This document shows positions 22,860 through 35,593 of a DNA stretch of 64,000 nucleotides, piece after piece (the stretch's first letter is position 1; each line of letters begins with the position of its first letter). Origin of the DNA: Macrotrachela quadricornifera (taxonomy: Eukaryota; Rotifera; Eurotatoria; Philodinida; Philodinidae). Under the pieces are notes generated by a model. It searched no databases. It saw only the letters and a list, made by a program, of their open reading frames with translations, and was not told where the DNA came from. The position numbers were made by a program, and so were the translations under genes. The DNA is taken from NCBI GenBank assembly GCA_022393335.1, contig JAJEKB010021865.1, positions 200,225 through 264,224 on the forward strand, in the 5' to 3' direction.

Positions 22860-23515
22860 CTCACGTAGGTGAAGTAAGCATCAGATTCGAGTAATTCCAG
22901 CCCGAATTCAGCCAGATAGCGTTCCAGAAGAGTTTCAAGTGCAACTCGACGAGCTCTATCCACTGATGAAATCAGATTCCCGATAGCTTAAAACATGTTT
23001 CGGAAAAATGCAAAATACTCATTCTTTTACTATAGGAAACACAGTCACATTGAAGTATATAAAGCCCGAATTCGCTCAGAAAGCGTTCCACACGAGTTCC
23101 AAGTACAACTCGACGAGCTCTATCCAATGGTGTACTCAGTTTTTCGTTATCATAAAATGAAATTTTTTTGACGCTCACTAGCAACATCTATCAGCCGAAA
23201 ATTTTACTTCGTGATAACGAAAATCTGAGCACACCATTGGATAGAGCTCGTCGGGTTGTACTTGGAACTCGTGTAGAACGCTCTGGAACGCTTTCTGAGC
23301 GAATTCGGGCTCGATATACTTCAATGTTACCATGTTTCCTATAGTAAAAAAATGAGTATTTTGCATTTTTCCGAAACATGTTTTGGGCTATCGGGAATCT
23401 GATTTCACCAGTGGATAGAGCTCGTCGAGTTGCACTTAAAACTCTTCTGGAACGCTATCTGGGCAAATCCGGGCTGGAATTACTCGAATCTAGTGCTTAC
23501 TTCACCTACATGTTT
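22860..23515. repeat. Foldback element with internally duplicated arms
   Basis: The arms run from about 22860 to 23160 and 23196 to 23515, with the outer edge GTAGGTGAAGTAAGCA mirrored by TGCTTACTTCACCTAC. Within each arm a block of about 75 bp (GCCCGAATTC..., GCGTTCCA..., AACTCGACGAGCTCTATCCA) appears twice in tandem. The block is thus present four times in all, two per orientation. Small frames here are palindrome artefacts. Confidence 0.88.
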
Positions 23516-24074
23516 GTCTCTCAGTTTTGTTCAAACAAGTCAGAGTTCAAGATTAGAAAATATGACGTCCCAAATTACTGAATATGCTCAGATATCTGTG
23601 TTAGACTTGATCAATCTCAATTGAAGACAAAGAACTCGAACTTGAGGTTTTCTTGTCATTTATGTATGAATCTATATAGGGATATTTCTATAAAACAATC
23701 ATCGCTAGAGTGGATGTTTGTTTCGTAACTTTCATGCAATCAAGGAGATTGAGATATAAGATAATTCAAACGAAAATTATTTTGAATGATAGTCACAGTA
23801 AATTTTCTTTCAGAAAAGGATCAACGAATCCATAGGCTGAGCGCTACTTGTATGTACTAATTCATTATATTGTAAAAGTCAGTGGTTCCTGTTGCACTGC
23901 TTAGGTTCACTTTTGTTCATGATACATAAGCATTTCAGCATATACTCAATAAGACTGTTGTGCATCTGCAAGAACTTGTGAAAAACATAGAGTTGACTTT
24001 CGAAATCCTTGCTGGAGCTTCAAAATGTGTTACATATGGTCAGTGTGAAATGTAATTCACCCAGAAAAAACTGT

Positions 24075-24289
24075 AAGTCCGTAGTTCACATCGTTGTGAA
24101 AAAATCGCCATTGAATCGTATTCCAATATAAATAATAGCACTGCTAGAGATGATGTAAACTTTATATCTCAACAAGGAAGCGATAGAAACCGAAACCCTT
24201 TTGGAACTTTTCTAGTCTCACTAAGACCTACATATGGGCACAATATCATGTCACAAGCAGAATGTCACTTGGGAATGTTCCCTCGTAAG
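24075..24289. mobile_element. Solo right arm of the CTWACGAGGGAAC foldback family
   Basis: The right end GAATGTTCCCTCGTAAG matches the right terminus of the inner element at 15965. Upstream phrases follow the same order as that arm (AACCCTTTT..., AAGACCTACATATGGGCACAATATCATG split by changes, TCACTTGG). No matching left arm was found nearby, so it is a truncated copy. Confidence 0.7.
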
Positions 24290-24798
24290 AAGAAGTTTCC
24301 AAAATCCATGTTTTTGTGGACAATCTATGGGTTTACCTATTTTATACTGTACGATTTAATGAATCATAGCTGTGAGAAACAAAACATTATGCTAAATACT
24401 ATGGCAGCGGTAGATTCTCTACCGTCATAGATGCGACAAATTGAATGACCACGCCTTCTATTTCAACTTCATATATTATATTAAAGAACAAAATATAGTA
24501 CAAGATGCAGTGTGAAAATTTCTACAATTTATAAACGAAAACTTATTTTAATTAAGTACTTTTTGTTTTCAAAAAAGCTAAATTGTGTGGCCAATTTTTA
24601 CTACACCAAAAAAAATAACTTTTTTCATGTCATATAAAAAGTATACAGCAACAAACTAATATGATATTAAAAACAATCACAATTTATTTTCGTTAAATAT
24701 CTTATCATACTAAAGATATATTAATAAATTTTACTGCAATATATGAAAAACAGAATGAAAAATAATTCCCTGAACAAAAAACAAAATATTTTCTACAT
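24290..24798. other. Gene-free stretch 3' of POP1
   Basis: AT-rich sequence that includes the 3' flank of the minus-strand POP1 gene. No further feature supported. Confidence 0.4.
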
Positions 24799-27700
24799 TC
24801 AATATTCTAATAATGCCCAACGATAATATTGAGATGTTGTTGTTCGTACTAATACATTTCGACATTGTTTTTTCATATTCTTTTGTGTTTCTTGTTGTAA
24901 AAGAGTTAATAAACCACCAGTTGCTATAAAACCTTTTCCTGTACAACATGCTCGAGAAAATTGAAATGCTCCACTAGTAATAGCACCTAATAATTTTCTA
25001 TCACAATCATGAATAATTGATTGTTCATTATTACTTGTTCGTTGTTCAATTAATTTAATCATTGTTTGACCTTTTTTATAGGATTGTTTAGCTTTTTTCA
25101 TTTTTCGTTCTTCAATTCGAGCTCGATCACAATGTCGAGATTCTATTATTGCCTTTTTAATATTCTTTAAATCATTCACAGTAGGTAAATAAATTAATGT
25201 CATATTATCAATAACACCTTTATTATTTTTTATACTTATACGAACGGGTATAAGTGAATGTAAATGTTGTCGAAGAATATCTAAAGAAAGACGAGTTCGA
25301 TCACGTAAAACATAAAATCGATGAGAAGGTATCACAACATTTGGATCATATTCTAATGCCCAATCACGTATAATATTTGACCATAATGGACGAAATGGAC
25401 TTGAAATACCATTTATAAAAAAATTCGGTCGTTTTGATGGTGGACATTTTGAAAACTTTGTTAAACGTTCAGATTCTATTTTTGATATCCAATCAATACC
25501 AGCATCTGTATCAGGATATTCTTGTGGAAATTGAAATTCTTCTAGAAAAATCGATTACTGAAATATTATTGATTTGTTCTTAGAGAAACCAATAAAATGG
25601 TAATAGAAACTATATCTAATATTTATTTTTTAATTTTAAAATAATTTCAGCAAATATTTCCATGAAATGATTACATTTTCACTGTTATATATATATTGAG
25701 AGAGAGAGAGAGATATCCTTTATTAAACTATGTCATCAGCATCCATTGTAGATCATTCTATACTCTGGATATTATACTACTCGTTAAAGCTTTTCACGAG
25801 CTATTAATCCATATGTACAGGGTATCCCAAAAGTCTCTTGTAGATAAGAAATTTAAATATCTCTGCCAGATGTCGACCAAACGAACTTAAACTTTTACTT
25901 ATGCTGGAGACATATTCAAAGTTTATATTCATAAAAACATATAGAAAGAGATTCTTTGTTAAGTATTACTATTCACATCAACATGAAAATTTTACTTTTT
26001 CACAAATAGGAAAAAATATGATATAGTTAGCAAAGGGTTTCTTCAGGCATGCACATATCTCTATCATTGATAAAAAAAATCAGCTTGTTTACTCGAGTCG
26101 TAATGAATATATTTTATTTTTTTATTCGACAAAGTGTCTTTTGTTCTATTCTGTATACTATTTTTGCCTATCCGTGAAAAAGTAAAATTTTCATGTTGAA
26201 GTCAATAGTAATACTTAACAAAGGATCTCTCTCGATATGTTTACATCATTGGTAAAAATTTCAGCTCGTGTGGCCAACATCTGACAGAGATATTTAAATT
26301 TCTTATTTACAAGAGACTTTTAGAACATTCGATAATTAGTTTGAAAAAAAAAACTACGAACATATCTAGATCCAAGATAAGTAACAAGTGTAAAATTTGA
26401 TAATTAAGAGTATTTCTATATGTACATATAGATAAGCTGAGATGTAACTAGATTCTAGACTTGGAAACATCTACTGAAATCATTTGTAAATGAAAGTTTG
26501 ACATAATTTTCTTTACCAGTTTCATGAGCAATTAATGAAAGTTCTTTTTGACCAATTGGTCTTGCACCACTATAAACTAATGAAATCCAAAATATTTGTG
26601 CCCATTCATTAGGTAAAATAATATCCCAACCACTACCAAATTCATTTTGTTTTTGTTCATAATTTGATATGGATGGAAGAAGATTATGATGATGAATAAA
26701 TATAAGTGGAATTTGTGATTCTTCTTCATTTAATTCTAATTCATTATCTAAAACACAAAGAAAAAAATATTCTTTTCTTTTTGTTGTTTTTATAAATTAT
26801 AAATTTACTTTTATCTGTTAATTTTGATCGAAGAAGATTAATTTGATAAGTTGCTAATTTATGTTCACAAGAATGTATACGACAATTTTCAAACCATAAT
26901 GGTGAACTAGCAAGATCAATTGATGTTGGTGGATATGTTTCTATTTTTTCATTATCTATAAAAAAAAGTACGTGTGAGTGTTAAGAGCAACATTAATGGA
27001 TGAAAAATATTTTTTTAAATTAATTTTTACTAACTTGTTTTTAAATGAATAGATAATTTAGGTTTAATTGGTGTAAAAATACGTGGATCACGTACAACAA
27101 GTGAAATAATTCGATTAGGCATTATTGTTGATATATTATTATTCCAAAATTGTACTTGTTCTTTATGTTTATCAATTGAATAATTTTCATTTATCCACCA
27201 TGCTAATGGTGCAGTTTTTCTTTCGAAATTCTTATCTAATGGTAATTTACTTGGATGAAGAGCATGTTTAAGAATAGACATTGAAAGTGGACCAATTAAA
27301 CGAAATCGAGCTAATTGTTGTTGATCACGAAGTAATGTTATATTAATTGTTTGTTGTTTATTTTCATTTTTTTGCTTTTTTATAGGTGGTTCATCAGTTG
27401 ATAATAATAATAATGATTTATCAAATATTGAAATAAGTATTTGTACAAGTGAATCATATGATGATGGATGACACCATAACCAAAGTTTACGTTGTTTATC
27501 ATTTGATGGTATCCACATAAAACTAATTGGTGTTAAACATTCTTGTGTATTTGGTTTATAAACTAAACATTGTCCTTCAAATTGTCCATTAAGATACATT
27601 TTAGATTTAGGTGTTAAATTTTGATTTGTTGAATGAAATATTGAATTTAATTTTTCAATTATTTCATTTTCATTACCTTCTATTTGAATACAACCATAAT

Positions 27701-28240
27701 ATGACATATCCTAAAATAAATTTGAATATAGAAAATTTTATTTTGAAAAAAAAATAAATAATATACATGAAGTAAACATCGTTCACGTAATGATTTATAT
27801 GTAGGTCGAAGTGATTTTGTATTTGATTTTTCAGCAAGACGATAATTCCATAATGTATTCATATGAAAACGTTTCGCATGCCATATATGAGTTTTAAGCC
27901 ATTTGATATTTCTTTGACGATTTGTATAAGATGAAAGTAAATTTCGAGGTCGACGACGATAACGACGTGATGGTCGCTTTGTTTTAGCTGTACCCTTGAA
28001 ATAAAAAAAAAACAAGAAATTATTTTTAAAAAAGAAAAGAACTTTTTACAGTTTTTGGATCAGCTAATGGACGTAGTGAACGTGGTAAACGTTTAATATT
28101 ATAACTTGCTGCTCGACGACGCATATAACGTGGAAGAATTTGTAGAGCAGTTCGATGTTTATCTTGTCGATGACCAAGTTCATATAAAAGTGATTGTAAT
28201 TCTTGTGCGCGAGCATGAGCTAAATCAGCTATATGAACCA
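24799..28240 (-). CDS. POP1: POP1, RNase P/MRP protein subunit (5' end unresolved)
   Basis: Six exons on the minus strand: 28240-28050, 27994-27767, 27710-27035, 26955-26809, 26747-26517 and 25541-24799 (stop included). All have GT-AG junctions and matching phases, giving about 738 residues. POP1 is the large protein of nuclear RNase P and RNase MRP, which process tRNA and rRNA precursors. Diagnostic matches: ARAQELQSL, LPRYMRRRAASYNIKRLPR, WLKTHIWHAKRFHM, RCLLHDMSYYGCIQI, RFRLIGPLSMSIL, the POPLD segment GSGWDIILPNEWAQIFWI, and SKRPNFFINGISSPF. The N-terminal exon or exons are not resolved. A candidate start (MASENNIISTPEC, 28597-28557 with a GT donor) does not join in phase. The 975-bp intron 5 (25542-26516) holds a MITE. 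Confidence 0.93.
25818..26332. mobile_element. mariner-like MITE inside a POP1 intron
   Basis: The left end CAGGGTATCCCAAAAGTCTC and right end GAGACTTTTAGAACATTCGA are imperfect inverted termini, flanked by TA on both sides (25816-25817, 26333-26334). The inverted arms extend inward through AAATTTAAATATCTCTG and its mirror, and again through ATGAAAATTTTACTTTTTCAC. The CAGGGT-TCCCAAAAGT style of end and the TA target suggest Tc1/mariner. A (GA)n run lies just upstream near 25697-25712. Confidence 0.75.
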
Positions 28241-29879
28241 CTAAAATTAAAATAATTATAATAATATACATTATGTTTTATTTGATAGAAATATTTTAAT
28301 CATCGTCAAATAAATTTAATTCTGATAATTTTTCTAAACTTCTCATCTCGACAAGTGATAGCTGTAACACTAAACCAATCTTTGATATACATATCAATAA
28401 GAGTTCTTATTCGACCCTAACTAGCTTAATGTTATAGAGTTATTGGATAACTGTCCAATTGATATGAAATTTATTCGTAAGAATCAGAGAATGAAAATTT
28501 TGTTTCGCTAAATTATCTCTTTATTATTTAATAGAAAATGATTTTCTCATATCACCTACATTCTGGTGTTGAAATAATATTGTTTTCAGATGCCATTATT
28601 ATCTAAAAAAAAAAATAAAATCTAAACAATCGAATACGATTTCATTTCATTTATCAGATTATTTTGTACAAAAAATAATTTTATTTGCAATGCTTACTAT
28701 CATTTTAAATTCAATTAAATCTTTTTCATGAAATTGTTTAACCAATTAGAATAAATTAAGTTGTTACAACAGTCAAAAACTATCTTTATCATAATTTAGA
28801 TCTGAATTTTTAGTGAAAAACTTCGGCATTCAAAATCTACGAGGCTATCAACGTAGACATCTGTTAAAGATGAAAATCTCCGCTGACATTGTCTTATCTA
28901 CAGACACATGATCCGTGAGAGGAAGCAGAAATGAGCTTCGGTTTGCTATTTTGATCTCTGGACGCATAAGAATTATTTTCTTTTTGCATTAACTTTGAAA
29001 AAAAAGCCTTAAAAATTAAATGTATGTTTATGTGATAATATAAATTCGATAATTTCTTTTCATTAAATAAATAAATATTATTTTATCTAAAAAAAACAAG
29101 ATTTATTAAATAAATGAATACATAATTCGAGCATTTATATCGAACATTATGTCTGATTTAACCTTAACAGCAAATATTGTATAGTATTTCTTTACGATGA
29201 TTCGATAATTATTATCTATCTCAATAAATTCGAAACTCAAATCGATAATATTTCATTTAAAAAAAAATGAAATCAATGCAAATCATAATAAATCAAATCG
29301 TATTGTATAATAAACTGACCAATCATAGAATTATTTCAATTATTATTATGATTGGTGTAAAGCAGATAAAATTCTATAGATACCATAAACTATTTTCTTG
29401 TTATATTTAAATTTATATATGAAATTTAAATATTCTTTCTTAGATATCTTCAAAATAAATAATACTTAATTAACAAAATCTAAAAAAGTAGATAAGATAA
29501 AAGAATATTATAAACGAGGTCGTTATGGAAAAGTTATATTAATAAACTTTAAAAAAAGAATTTTCAATTTATTCATCAATTTCTTAAAGGACTTCAGTAC
29601 GTAAAATATTTTTTTTTGTAATAAAAATTTATTTTTAGGATTTATAAAAGTATGTCTATGGAATTAATATCAAACGACACAAAACATTGATTAATGTTAA
29701 ATTGTAAATGATCTAGATATAAACATGGATACTATGTACAAGAAATGCTATTTATTTCTCGTGCATCGAACAGACAATATTTTTCAATATCGATATAAAA
29801 CAGAAGAAAATTGATTAATATTTCGTCTTTTTTTTAATGTTTCTCATCGAATCAATCAAATGAATTATTTGTTTTAGAT
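28241..29879. other. Intergenic stretch between divergent POP1 and CENPV genes
   Basis: It probably holds the POP1 5' end. A minus-strand start ATGGCATCTGAAAAC (from 28597) sits right after a long T-run ending in AG. A second coding-like minus stretch (28370-28300, MRSLEKLSELNLFDDD then stop) follows. I could not link either to POP1 in phase. The rest (28600-29860) is AT-rich with no supported feature. Confidence 0.4.
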
Positions 29880-30287
29880 ATGCTTGTTAAACATTTAGGT
29901 AGTTGTCATTGTGGTGCAATTAAATTTGAAGTTGAAGCACCAGCTGATTTACGTGTATTTCGTTGTAATTGTTCAATTTGTCGTAAAAAACAAAATAATC
30001 ATTTTATTATACCTAAACGACAATTTGTTTTATTATCTGGTGCTGATTATTTAACAACATATACATTTAATACAAATAAAGCTCAACATTTATTTTGTCG
30101 TATATGTGGTGTACAATGTTTTTATTCACCACGTAGTAATCCAGATTGTTATGGTGTTATGCCACATTGTATTGATTCTCCAACAATAAAATCTATTGAA
30201 TATCTTGATTTTGATGGTGAAAATTGGGAAAAAGCAATGAATGAATGTATTCAAACTGAAGAAAAAAATCCATTTGATATTAAATAA
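29880..30287 (+). CDS. CENPV: CENPV-like zinc protein (GFA family)
   Basis: A single intact frame of 135 residues covering the whole GFA (glutathione-dependent formaldehyde-activating enzyme-like) fold. All seven cysteines expected for the two zinc sites are present: C9 and C11 (GSCHCGAIKFEV), C29, C31, C34 (CNCSICRKKQ) and C73, C76 (LFCRICGVQ). The segments LTTYTFNTNKAQH, FYSPRSNP and NWEKAMNE closely follow animal centromere protein V, minus the proline/alanine-rich N-terminal extension of mammalian CENPV. In mammals CENPV is linked to centromeric chromatin and microtubules; the biochemical role of this short form is not known from the sequence. The start is preceded by TTTTAG (29873-29878), a likely trans-splice acceptor. 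STPG1 starts 48 bp downstream. Confidence 0.93.
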   Translation: MLVKHLGSCHCGAIKFEVEAPADLRVFRCNCSICRKKQNNHFIIPKRQFVLLSGADYLTTYTFNTNKAQHLFCRICGVQCFYSPRSNPDCYGVMPHCIDSPTIKSIEYLDFDGENWEKAMNECIQTEEKNPFDIK

Positions 30288-30302
30288 ATATAAAATGATT
30301 GA

Positions 30303-30321
30303 CACTTTTTTTGGATTTTAG
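30303..30321 (+). promoter_or_regulatory. Intercistronic splice-acceptor-like site
   Basis: CACTTTTTTTGGATTTTAG lies in the 48-bp gap between the CENPV stop (30287) and the STPG1 start (30336). A pyrimidine tract ending in AG with no upstream donor in the gap is what spliced-leader trans-splicing of a polycistronic transcript would need. Confidence 0.55.
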
Positions 30322-30335
30322 ATAAATTGTAAAAT

Positions 30336-31932
30336 ATGACAGTTACTGGAACAGATAGTATTGTTAAAGGTGACACATCACAAAAATCAAATCATACACA
30401 AATAGAAGGAAATAAAATTCATCGAGGTATGTCTAGAAAACTTTTTATCAAAAAACAAAAAATTCGATCTTATAATTAAAATTTAGTTGTTGATAATGAC
30501 GGTAGTATTTCATGCTTTGCTATATTAGTATTTTGTTCTCTATATACAATCAATAGAAATGTTGTATCTAGAGATAAATTCATTTTTGAATTATATATTT
30601 ATCCTATTTTATTTAAAGGTTTTACTGTTTGTGCTACGGGTATTCCATCAATTCCATCTCGTTATTTAACTATTATTGCAAGTAATACTGAAAAACGAGG
30701 TTTTCAACAAACTGCAAAACGTTTTCAATATGATATTGTATTTATTATTATTATTTTATTATTATTATTATTATTGTTAGTTTTTTTTTATTTTATAGAA
30801 TTTTACACCTGGTCCTGGACAATATCAAACAATTCAAACTTTAGATAAACAATTAGAAAAAACTTCTGATTCAAAACGAGGTTCAGGTGGATTTGCCTCA
30901 AAAGTTTGTTAATAATTTTTATATTAAATATTCTATATATTATTATATAAAAATCTAGAGTAGACGAGAAGGTTCTATGAGTGGTGCATCAAGTGCTCCT
31001 GCACCTACAACTTATAATATTTCAAAGAAATTTGGTAGTGAACAGTATGATTTTAATCGAGCAAAATATTCTAGTATGTTTCAAAAACCAATTGCTGAAC
31101 GTCCATTATCATCAAAATCATTACTTCCAGCACCAAATCAATATGATGTTATTAATATTTAAATTGTTTTTTTTTTCGTAATAAATTTTTAATTATTTTT
31201 TGCTTTTCAAAGATTCAAAAAGGTTTAAAAAGAACAACAAAATCAAATAATGTTGCAGCTCAAGCAGCTTTTCGATCACATACAAAACGATCAATGCCAT
31301 CAAATAAACATTTTATTACACCAGCACCTGGTTCATATTTATATTTTAATCGATATTTAAATAATAAAATTACTATTTAAGGTACATATAATTTGAATGA
31401 TACTGCTATACGAACAATTGGACCTATTCATCAATCGAGTTTTAAATCAACATCAAAACGTGATGCATTTGGTTCTCAACCAGGCATTGAAGTATTTTAT
31501 AAAATGATTTACTTGTATATATATATATTCTTTTTATTATATTAGTTACCAGGTCCAGCTGATTATCGACCATTTGAAAAATTAGTAGATGAACCTCATC
31601 GACAATTACTTCCGTATGTTTAATTATATAAAATTTTTCTTTTTATTAAAGAAATTATTTCTTATTTTAGTCGTCGTCATTATTTAACAATTTCTGCACC
31701 AGCTGTTCCACCTCCACCTGAAGCTCCACTTCCTGGTCCAGGTGCTTATGAACTTCGTGATTTTAAAGATACTGAAAAGAAATATATGTCATCTGCTGCA
31801 TTTGTTTCTAATACAAGTCGATGGGCAATTGATACAACACTAACAGCTGAACAACCTGGTCCAGCTTCATATACACCATATACACCAGCAAAACAATCAT
31901 TTAATTTTAATTTTGAACGAAAATGGCTTTAA
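30336..31932 (+). CDS. STPG1: STPG1-like sperm-tail PG-rich repeat protein (nine exons)
   Basis: Exons: 30336-30426, 30487-30501, 30619-30737, 30799-30903, 30959-31147, 31213-31330, 31382-31491, 31546-31613, 31671-31932. The joined frame gives 358 residues against 334 in human STPG1. The SHIPPO/STPG repeats are visible in order: FTPGPGQY, SAPAPTTY, LLPAPNQY, TPAPGTY, LPGPADY, PLPGPGAYEL, EQPGPASY. The early segment ASNTEKRGFQQTAKRF and the late segment SSAAFVSNTSRW match STPG1/MAPO2 specifically rather than other PG-repeat proteins. Family members bind ciliary or flagellar axonemal microtubules; human STPG1 has also been tied to DNA-damage-induced apoptosis. Exon 2 is only 15 nt. Its donor could be skipped by read-through (30502-30618 is also open), but splicing gives the better match (VVDNDG-FTVCATG). 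Confidence 0.93.
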
Positions 31933-32711
31933 GAATCTCTTTGTTTTTTTTTCATGATCAATTATTCTCATTTAATAACACATTCTCAATTTTGTCCTAT
32001 TCATATGAATTGTATTATATTTTTTAGAATGATCTTGTTTTCTTTTGGAAATATATTTTACATTTTTATTAAATCCATGTTTTTACTGTAGGAAAATCCG
32101 AATTAATGAAATGAAATTAAACGAATTTTATTATCCGCTTTTGTTATAATAAGGATATAAAAACATTTGTAACGATTTTCTCTTTTCTTTCGCAGAAATA
32201 GTTTTCTATTAAAAATATACATTGATAGTATTGAATTAGTCGTCACTTTTTGAAATGTTATATGACAGAGATGTAGGCATTTTTTTTTTATAATACTGCA
32301 AAGAACAAGTGCAACGTTCAGTATATAATTATTTGTGTTACTTATCGTCGACATATATTCTATTTTCCTGAGGAATTATTCAATGTGTATGCCTAAAACT
32401 CCGTCTTAATATTTAGCTTTTCTCTGAACTGTTTCCTTCATTACTAGTTTCACATAGATATCAAGTTAAATATGTCTTTATAATCTTGAAATATATATTA
32501 TATAATTTGAAGGAACCCTCTGTTGAAAGAAAAATCGGTTTGCAGTCTTAGACCTTTGACGTGCAAGACCCTTTTATGTTATTGTGTCATCATACTAATA
32601 TTTATAGGTAGACTTTGAATATTTGAATCACATAAACAATAAGCTCTTCCTCTTTCAATATATTTATTTTATTTACAAACACAAATTTATATAAATAACA
32701 AATTAAAGTAA
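31933..32711. other. Convergent 3' intergenic spacer
   Basis: The 3' flanks of STPG1 (plus) and the F-box gene (minus). No supported feature; the minus frame at 32103-32354 is low complexity. Confidence 0.5.
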
Positions 32712-34477
32712 TCAAAATATATTTAATTCAAAATCACGAAAATAGTCTTTGAAATGCGTTGGAAAACGAACAATTTTATCAAAACATTGATATATCACTT
32801 TAGAACAATTGATTTGTGTTGCATTTCGTCTAAAATTGTGTGTTACTCTTTTTAAAGTTTTATAATTGACAAAAATATCAACATCATGAGACAAAGACGT
32901 TCTGGTATGAAGTAGAAATTGTTCTAGATAGTTATCATGAATATCTTTAAAATCAATATATTTAAGATGAGGATAATCAATTATTAATAAATCTTGATTG
33001 TTATTTTTTAATTTTTTATATTGTTTATCAATTTGTGGTTTTTGATTCGTTATAGTTAAACATTTCATAAGTGGAAATGATTGAGCTAGTCGAATAAAAA
33101 ATTCATGTTCAAAAGGATGTTCATCATATAGTGATACTTCGGTAACACATGTAAATAATCCACCTAAAAAATTATTCGCAATATTTTCATAACTTGTTGC
33201 TGTAAACGGATATGAATATATATGACAATAACCTTGTTTTGCTTCGAAAAAATAATTAACATAAGAAATAATATTATCTGTGAAATCTTTAAACGAATGT
33301 TGAACGTTTTCATTTGATAGTAAATCAATTTGACCTTCTAGAAATATACTTGAGCGAATATCAAAGCGAAATTGTTTTAATTGTGGCATATAATTAATAA
33401 TATTTTGTTTTAAATCATTTCCATCAATAAATTTATCCTTACAATTAATAGATATACGCAAACTAAGTTCTTCTAACTTTGACATTCGATGTAACATTGA
33501 TAAAACTTTATCATAGAAATTTATTCCTTCAAGACAATACAACGAAAAATGTTTCATATTTGGCAGTTTGGGCTAAAAATAGATAGTATAAATATTGTTG
33601 ACATGTAATAAAAACATACTTCATTTATATTTGAGATCCAATGTTTATATGGAGATGCTATATGAACATTGAATCTTTGAAGTTGATTGAAACGACCATC
33701 AAGTAAATGAAGACAATCTTGAATAAATCGTACTTTTACATTTAATTCTAATAAAGTTGACGAGAACATATTTAGAGGTGAACATATGAATGATATTTGT
33801 TGATGAGAAAACAAATTTGGAGAAAAATTTAAACATTTTAAATTGATGAATATATTGAAGATACATATAAATAGATGTGTACCAATATCTGATGATTTTT
33901 TATTAATTTTGATGACAAGCGATGAAATTTGATTTTTGAATATATCCAATAAAGTTTGATCTAAATACAAATGAAGAATTAAAATTATATTTTATAGTAG
34001 ATATTAATAAATATAAAAAGCGTTGATTTAGACGACTGAAGTTGTCATTTATGTTAACATATTATTTATGAATAAGAATTTAAATAAAAATATCATACCC
34101 ATTAATGAATTTAATATAGTTTCCTTTTCAATATTAAATATACCAAGTCCAGTTAAATTTGGATAATTTCCAGAAAGAAGAATACGTTTCATAGTTAATG
34201 GTTCAAGATCAAGCCATTTGATTTTATGATGAATTTCAGGTAGGATCTCCGAACAAAAACGATCAAGCATTAATTTCTGTAATGGATAAATATCACCATT
34301 CGTTGAGGAACCAAATAATGTTAAACAACTTGTAAACATAGAATCATGTACAATTTTATTAAATCGTTTATTAACACCGATGATAGAATATAGTAGATTG
34401 ATATTGTTTAATTTTTCGAAAATAATAATGAGAATTTCATCGGGTAAATCATTCAATTGAATAGATGAACAGTTCAT
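32712..34477 (-). CDS. F-box protein with leucine-rich C-terminal region
   Basis: Three exons on the minus strand (34477-34099, 33960-33620, 33572-32712) join in phase to 526 residues. Residues 7-45 form a typical F-box (LNDLPDEILIIIFEKLNNIN), which docks to Skp1 in SCF ubiquitin ligases. The rest contains irregular leucine-rich motifs (LKCLNFSPNLF, LEELSLRISI, LKQFRFDI, VTEVSLYDE, MKCLTITNQ), which normally choose the substrate. The layout fits the large F-box/LRR family common in bdelloid genomes, so a one-to-one orthologue cannot be named. A decayed paralogue lies 15 kb downstream in the same orientation (49906-51151). The frame is intact and splice sites are clean. Confidence 0.85.
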
Positions 34478-35593
34478 TATTTTTTTCTTACGTTATAAGT
34501 GTGAATAATTATACTTATATTTATACTCGTTCGTCTTATTTAATCGATATCGTCAATAAAAACAATGATGTTTTTTTTTTCTTTAGCCTAATGATGTTAA
34601 TAGCAATGAATGGATGAATGACGTTTCTTATTCTTTTATGTCAACTAAGTATCAAATAAATAATTATACTAAAATCAAAATATATATTTTTAATTAAATT
34701 TTCATTTTAACACCATTCATGTCGCTTTTTACGAAAAATGAGACATTACAATTTATTAATTTTGTACATGATTGTAGACTTACTCATTCATACAACCATA
34801 CATTTTGTAGCTAATCAATAGATTTGTAGAACACTTTATTTTGGATGATATAACGTTTAAGAATGTCCATAGTATAATTCCGAACACTTATCTTCTTTCG
34901 AGTTTTGTTGAATTTCTCTTTTGAATCTTAACATTCATTCTGTATAAAACATTAAAATTAATAATGTGGATTAGGTAGGCATCTATAGCTTAAAGTAGAA
35001 GAATAAATGAAAAACAGTATGAAAATCCTATAGCTCAGGACAAGTAACGTTTATCGAAAATCGATTCAATTGACCGTAGACTAAAAAGAAAATACTGATG
35101 CGGATATACTTGTTGCTTTTTTCGTAAAAGTTTCGAAAGAAATTATATTGAACTACATATAACGTTTAAACTTCGAGCAAAGATTTTAGTTTTCACAAAC
35201 CTGCAACCAGTTTCAAATATATCAGCACGTTGATTAAAGTGGATAGGAAAGTAGCTTTTCGAAATAGTTCCTGATTTAATAAAATTTTACTCATAATTTT
35301 TATCCTCTGAGATTACATTACATATTTAAGATCATGTCCAACTGTTGTAATCGTTCCTCTAGGATGTCAAAGAAGAGGCTGCGTTTATGCAGCGATTTGA
35401 TTTATATTTTTTATGGTTTTTAGTTATGTATTGGTGTTTTTTGAACAAAAGTAAACAGAATTTTATTTCGTTTGTTTATATATCACGTTATTCATAAAAA
35501 ATAAAACTTAAATTTATCATATATTTCTTTGTACCATATTTTGTTGATCATTTTTTTGATTCATATCTTTCATTTTCTTTTTTTCTTCTGATT
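34478..35593. other. Gene-free stretch upstream of the F-box gene
   Basis: It presumably contains the F-box gene promoter. No recognisable coding, RNA or repeat feature. Confidence 0.4.

Larger units (their letters stand above)
18500..23860 (+). repeat. Long degenerate repeat family A, plus orientation (at least two large units)
   Basis: The segment around 19280-20240 recurs diverged at about 21150-22120: ACAGGTATGC..., then CTAGATTAATAT..., then the hairpin near the end. Inside each unit are degenerate ~100-bp subrepeats with the phrase GTTTGACCAAA...GGGATCGAGGAATC (18540, 18647, 18960 and others). A boundary-like phrase, CCATAGGCTGAGCGCTACTTG (about 23839-23859), recurs reversed at 43686 and 45752. 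Reverse copies lie at 43686-45800 and 49340-49700. No coding capacity seen; the origin is unknown. Confidence 0.75.
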
